From positions 1 to 9,088 of the forward strand of contig CANKTR010000031.1 in NCBI GenBank assembly GCA_947486475.1: a stretch of 9,088 nucleotides of DNA, read 5' to 3'. Source of the DNA: Microbacteriaceae bacterium (lineage in GTDB: Bacteria; Actinomycetota; Actinomycetes; Actinomycetales; Microbacteriaceae). The notes under the pieces are model-generated. The model saw only the letters and a list, made by a program, of their open reading frames with translations, had not been told where the DNA came from and searched no databases. Position 1 is the stretch's first letter. Each line of letters starts with the position of its first letter. Shown piece after piece: positions 7,393 through 9,088 of the stretch. The position numbers were made by a program, and so were the translations under genes.

Positions 7393-7716
7393 ACGGGGGA
7401 AACCGTAGGACCGCGAGACCTGCCCGACGTGAATCGAATAGGTTTCATACCATTCTTCGCGACCGCGTCGCTGGGCGTCGCGATGTGGTTCGTACCCGCG
7501 AAACTCGCGGATGGACTCCTCGGAATCGAAATACGCAACAGTGATTCCCAGGCGTTCCGCACCACGAGTCGACTCGTACCCGAGGAAGCCGGGCATCGCG
7601 TTGAGGTACGCGAAGAGCTCGTCGTTCGTCTCGTAGTACCCGTTGTCCGTTTCGGTTCGCACCGACGCGAACACCGCAAACCACGTCCCCGGCGGATAGA
7701 CCGTCAGCCCCGTCAC
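7390..7716 (-). CDS. Antibiotic biosynthesis monooxygenase (ABM)-fold protein
   Basis: A 108-aa single-domain protein of the dimeric alpha/beta-barrel ABM superfamily. Recognisable segments are 'WFAVFASVRTETDNGYYETNDEL' (12-34), 'MPGFLGYESTRGAERLGITVAYFDS' (41-65) and 'REEWYETYSIHVGQVSRSYGF' (86-106), which together match the common bacterial ABM-domain type. Members include small monooxygenases and haem-degrading enzymes, but most of this type are uncharacterised, so no reaction is assigned. The GTG start overlaps the transporter stop as GTGA and has GAGG 7 bases upstream, so it is translationally coupled to the MFS gene. The larger frame reaching 8034 was not used because it would overlap the transporter by over 300 bases. 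The stop lies about 33 bases before the glycine riboswitch. Confidence 0.85.
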   Translation of the reverse strand: MTGLTVYPPGTWFAVFASVRTETDNGYYETNDELFAYLNAMPGFLGYESTRGAERLGITVAYFDSEESIREFRGYEPHRDAQRRGREEWYETYSIHVGQVSRSYGFPR

Positions 7717-8906
7717 TTCGCGACCTCGGGGTCCGGCCTGGTGACGGAACTGAGCACCGCCGCCCCGGCGAGCATGACGACAGGAATGAGGAACGAACCG
7801 AAGATCCCGGTGATGATGGAAATTCCACCGAGTACCGGGCCAACGCCGAGGTTGGCGAAGTAGACCCAGGTCCACAGAGTGCTTTGTGCTTTCGTCAGCG
7901 TCGCTTTGTTGTCCGACACCGCCGACACCGACATCGCGATGCTCAGAGAACCACCGAGTCCCCAGAGCAAACCTCCGATATATTCGACCGGCGCGTAAGG
8001 AGCGAAGGCAAAGATTCCGACGCCGACGGCACACCCGATGGCCGAGTACAGGACAACCGCTCGGCGACCGATTCGGTCGACGACTTTTCCGCCCACGACA
8101 CGGGCGAACGCCATTCCGAGCGAGTAGAGGGTGTACGCGAAAGCCGCTTCGGCGGGGGAACGCCCGGCTTCGGCGAGAGCGAGCGGAATGAAGACCGCAG
8201 CCGCGCCTTCGGCAAACACAAAGATGAAGGCGATGATGGACACGAGAATCGTGCGACGACGGCCCGCGGGAGTCTGCGCGATTCGAACGCGCGGTTCATC
8301 GGAGGCGTGATCGGGGTGTTTTCCGTGGTGTGCGGGAAGTCCCGATACGCGGTACAGAACCCATCCACCGACGACCAACGCGGTGACAACCAGTTGGACG
8401 CCGACAGGCACAGCGACCAGAATCAACAGGCTCGTAATCAGTGCGCCGACGAGAACCCCGATCGAGTAACCACCGTGCAGCATGGGCAGTTTGCTCTTTT
8501 CCGATGCGCGGTCGAGCTCGGACGCTTCGATGTTGGCCCCGAAGTCGGCGGCCCCGAACGGGATCCCGAAAAAGAACAGCGCGATGGCGGTGATGACAAC
8601 TGACCCCGCTTGCAATCCGAGCGCCGCCCCGATGAGGGACAGTGGCATCAAGATGTAGGTTCCGACCGCGAGCGTGCGCGAACCGTACTCCTCGACAATC
8701 CGACCCGAGAACAGAACCCCGATGATTGCGCCGGCGGCAAAGACGGTCGCGATGACGCCCATGTCGGCAATCGACACGTCGAGCATATCGCGCACCTCGG
8801 GTCCGCGGCTCGTCCAACTGGCGTTGAGGATACCGCGCCCGAAGAACATGAAGAAGACGGTGACAAACCACACGGACGGACGATACGGGACAGCAGTTTT
8901 CACCAT
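7713..8906 (-). CDS. YbjJ-like major facilitator superfamily transporter
   Basis: A 397-aa membrane transporter with about 12 hydrophobic segments in two six-helix halves, separated by a polar loop around residues 192-215 ('GLPAHHGKHPDHASDEPR'). MFS motif A is seen in weakened form in the first half ('SGRIVEEYGSRTL', about 67-79) and well preserved in the second ('GGKVVDRIGRRAV'). The opening 'FFGRGILNASWTSRGPEVRDML' and 'GAADFGANIEASELDR...MLHGGYSIG' resemble the YbjJ branch of the family. Substrate and direction are unknown; drug or metabolite efflux is a guess. No good Shine-Dalgarno precedes the ATG; instead an extended -10 element is placed for a leaderless transcript beginning at the A of ATG. 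The stop overlaps the next gene as GTGA. Confidence 0.92.
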   Translation of the reverse strand: MVKTAVPYRPSVWFVTVFFMFFGRGILNASWTSRGPEVRDMLDVSIADMGVIATVFAAGAIIGVLFSGRIVEEYGSRTLAVGTYILMPLSLIGAALGLQAGSVVITAIALFFFGIPFGAADFGANIEASELDRASEKSKLPMLHGGYSIGVLVGALITSLLILVAVPVGVQLVVTALVVGGWVLYRVSGLPAHHGKHPDHASDEPRVRIAQTPAGRRRTILVSIIAFIFVFAEGAAAVFIPLALAEAGRSPAEAAFAYTLYSLGMAFARVVGGKVVDRIGRRAVVLYSAIGCAVGVGIFAFAPYAPVEYIGGLLWGLGGSLSIAMSVSAVSDNKATLTKAQSTLWTWVYFANLGVGPVLGGISIITGIFGSFLIPVVMLAGAAVLSSVTRPDPEVAK

Positions 8907-8912
8907 TGGCTC

Positions 8913-8921
8913 ACTGTATCA
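8913..8921 (-). promoter_or_regulatory. Extended -10 promoter for a leaderless MFS transcript
   Basis: On the minus strand TGATACAGT (8921-8913) is a TGn extended -10 with the hexamer TACAGT. The hexamer occupies exactly -12 to -7 when the A of the transporter ATG (8906) is +1. There is no recognisable -35, which an extended -10 can tolerate, and no Shine-Dalgarno. The TGA is also the stop codon of the preceding gene. Read-through from that gene, 12 bases away, remains possible. Confidence 0.45.
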
Positions 8922-9088
8922 GCGCGAGCGCCTCGAGAGATTACGCGGGGCGGACCACTGCCCGTCGGTTTCCAGCACCCGCATTTTGGCCTCGATTAGT
9001 GCGGCGAGAAGTTCGGGCGACAACGGTTGGTCGATGGGCACGTGGAGGGACCCAGCCGTGCGCACAAAACCCTGCAGTTCCCGTTCCA
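8919..9088 (-). CDS. C-terminal 55 residues of an unidentified protein, DUF1801-like tail
   Basis: The 5' part of this gene is beyond the right edge. The open minus-strand frame ends at the TGA at 8921-8919 and shows G/C-rich third positions like its neighbours. The tail includes 'LHVPIDQPLSPELLAALIEAKM', which recalls the conserved 'FPLDxPLPxDLI' segment near the C-terminus of DUF1801/YdhG-type small proteins, followed by a charged end 'NLSRRSR'. The family call rests on this short stretch and is tentative; that it is coding is better supported. It lies 12 bases upstream of the MFS gene on the same strand. Confidence 0.55.
   Translation of the reverse strand, partial: ERELQGFVRTAGSLHVPIDQPLSPELLAALIEAKMRVLETDGQWSAPRNLSRRSR

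Noticed and set aside
7390..7410. Small hairpin (ACGG...CCGT) at the end of the ABM gene as a terminator
   Set aside because: Stem of four pairs, a bulge and no T-tract; too weak to call.
7717..8034. N-terminal extension of the ABM frame to the ATG at 8034
   Set aside because: Would overlap the intact MFS gene by over 300 bases; the extension is Arg-rich shadow sequence, and the GTG at 7716 has its own Shine-Dalgarno.

Overview
The window looks like chromosome from a high-GC Gram-positive bacterium (Actinomycetota, most likely a Micrococcales/Microbacteriaceae relative). This is inferred from G/C-ending codon use, GTG starts, long non-coding antisense frames, the actinobacterial flavour of the CPBP protein and of the lipoprotein, and a candidate leaderless start. 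No rRNA, tRNA, insertion sequence, CRISPR array, phage gene or sign of transfer was seen. Nearly all of the DNA is accounted for by eight protein-coding genes and one long riboswitch.

Left part (1-2697). A family 5 solute-binding lipoprotein gene runs off the left edge on the minus strand and lacks only its C-terminus. A 169-base divergent region (1749-1917) separates it from a plus-strand CPBP-family membrane protein. That region holds a good sigma70-type promoter for the lipoprotein (each hexamer 5/6, 17-base spacer), a 6-3-6 inverted repeat inside the promoter, and a second dyad further upstream. The CPBP gene converges on gcvP with only 18 bases between the stop codons.

Centre (2698-7392). 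A compact glycine-cleavage operon, gcvT-gcvH-gcvP, lies on the minus strand. gcvT and gcvH overlap as ATGA, and gcvH and gcvP are 3 bases apart. The 5' leader is a tandem (two-aptamer) glycine riboswitch, about 7183-7357. The system should sense glycine and control its breakdown to CO2, ammonia and methylene-tetrahydrofolate plus NADH. The L protein (dihydrolipoyl dehydrogenase) and the lipoylation genes are not in the window. The leader contains a 9-nt perfect complementarity between its two ends and a possible Shine-Dalgarno-sequestering stem, with no terminator T-tract, which suggests control of translation.

Right part (7390-9088). Upstream of the riboswitch, on the same strand, are a small antibiotic-biosynthesis-monooxygenase (ABM) fold protein and a YbjJ-like MFS transporter, overlapping as GTGA. 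Upstream of those is the 3' end of an unidentified gene whose tail resembles DUF1801. The transporter gene has a striking extended -10 element placed exactly for a leaderless transcript, and that element shares bases with the stop codon of the preceding gene.

I do not see a wholly new system. The best candidates for new biology are regulatory: the riboswitch expression platform, the leaderless extended -10 promoter, and the operator-like repeat in the lipoprotein promoter.
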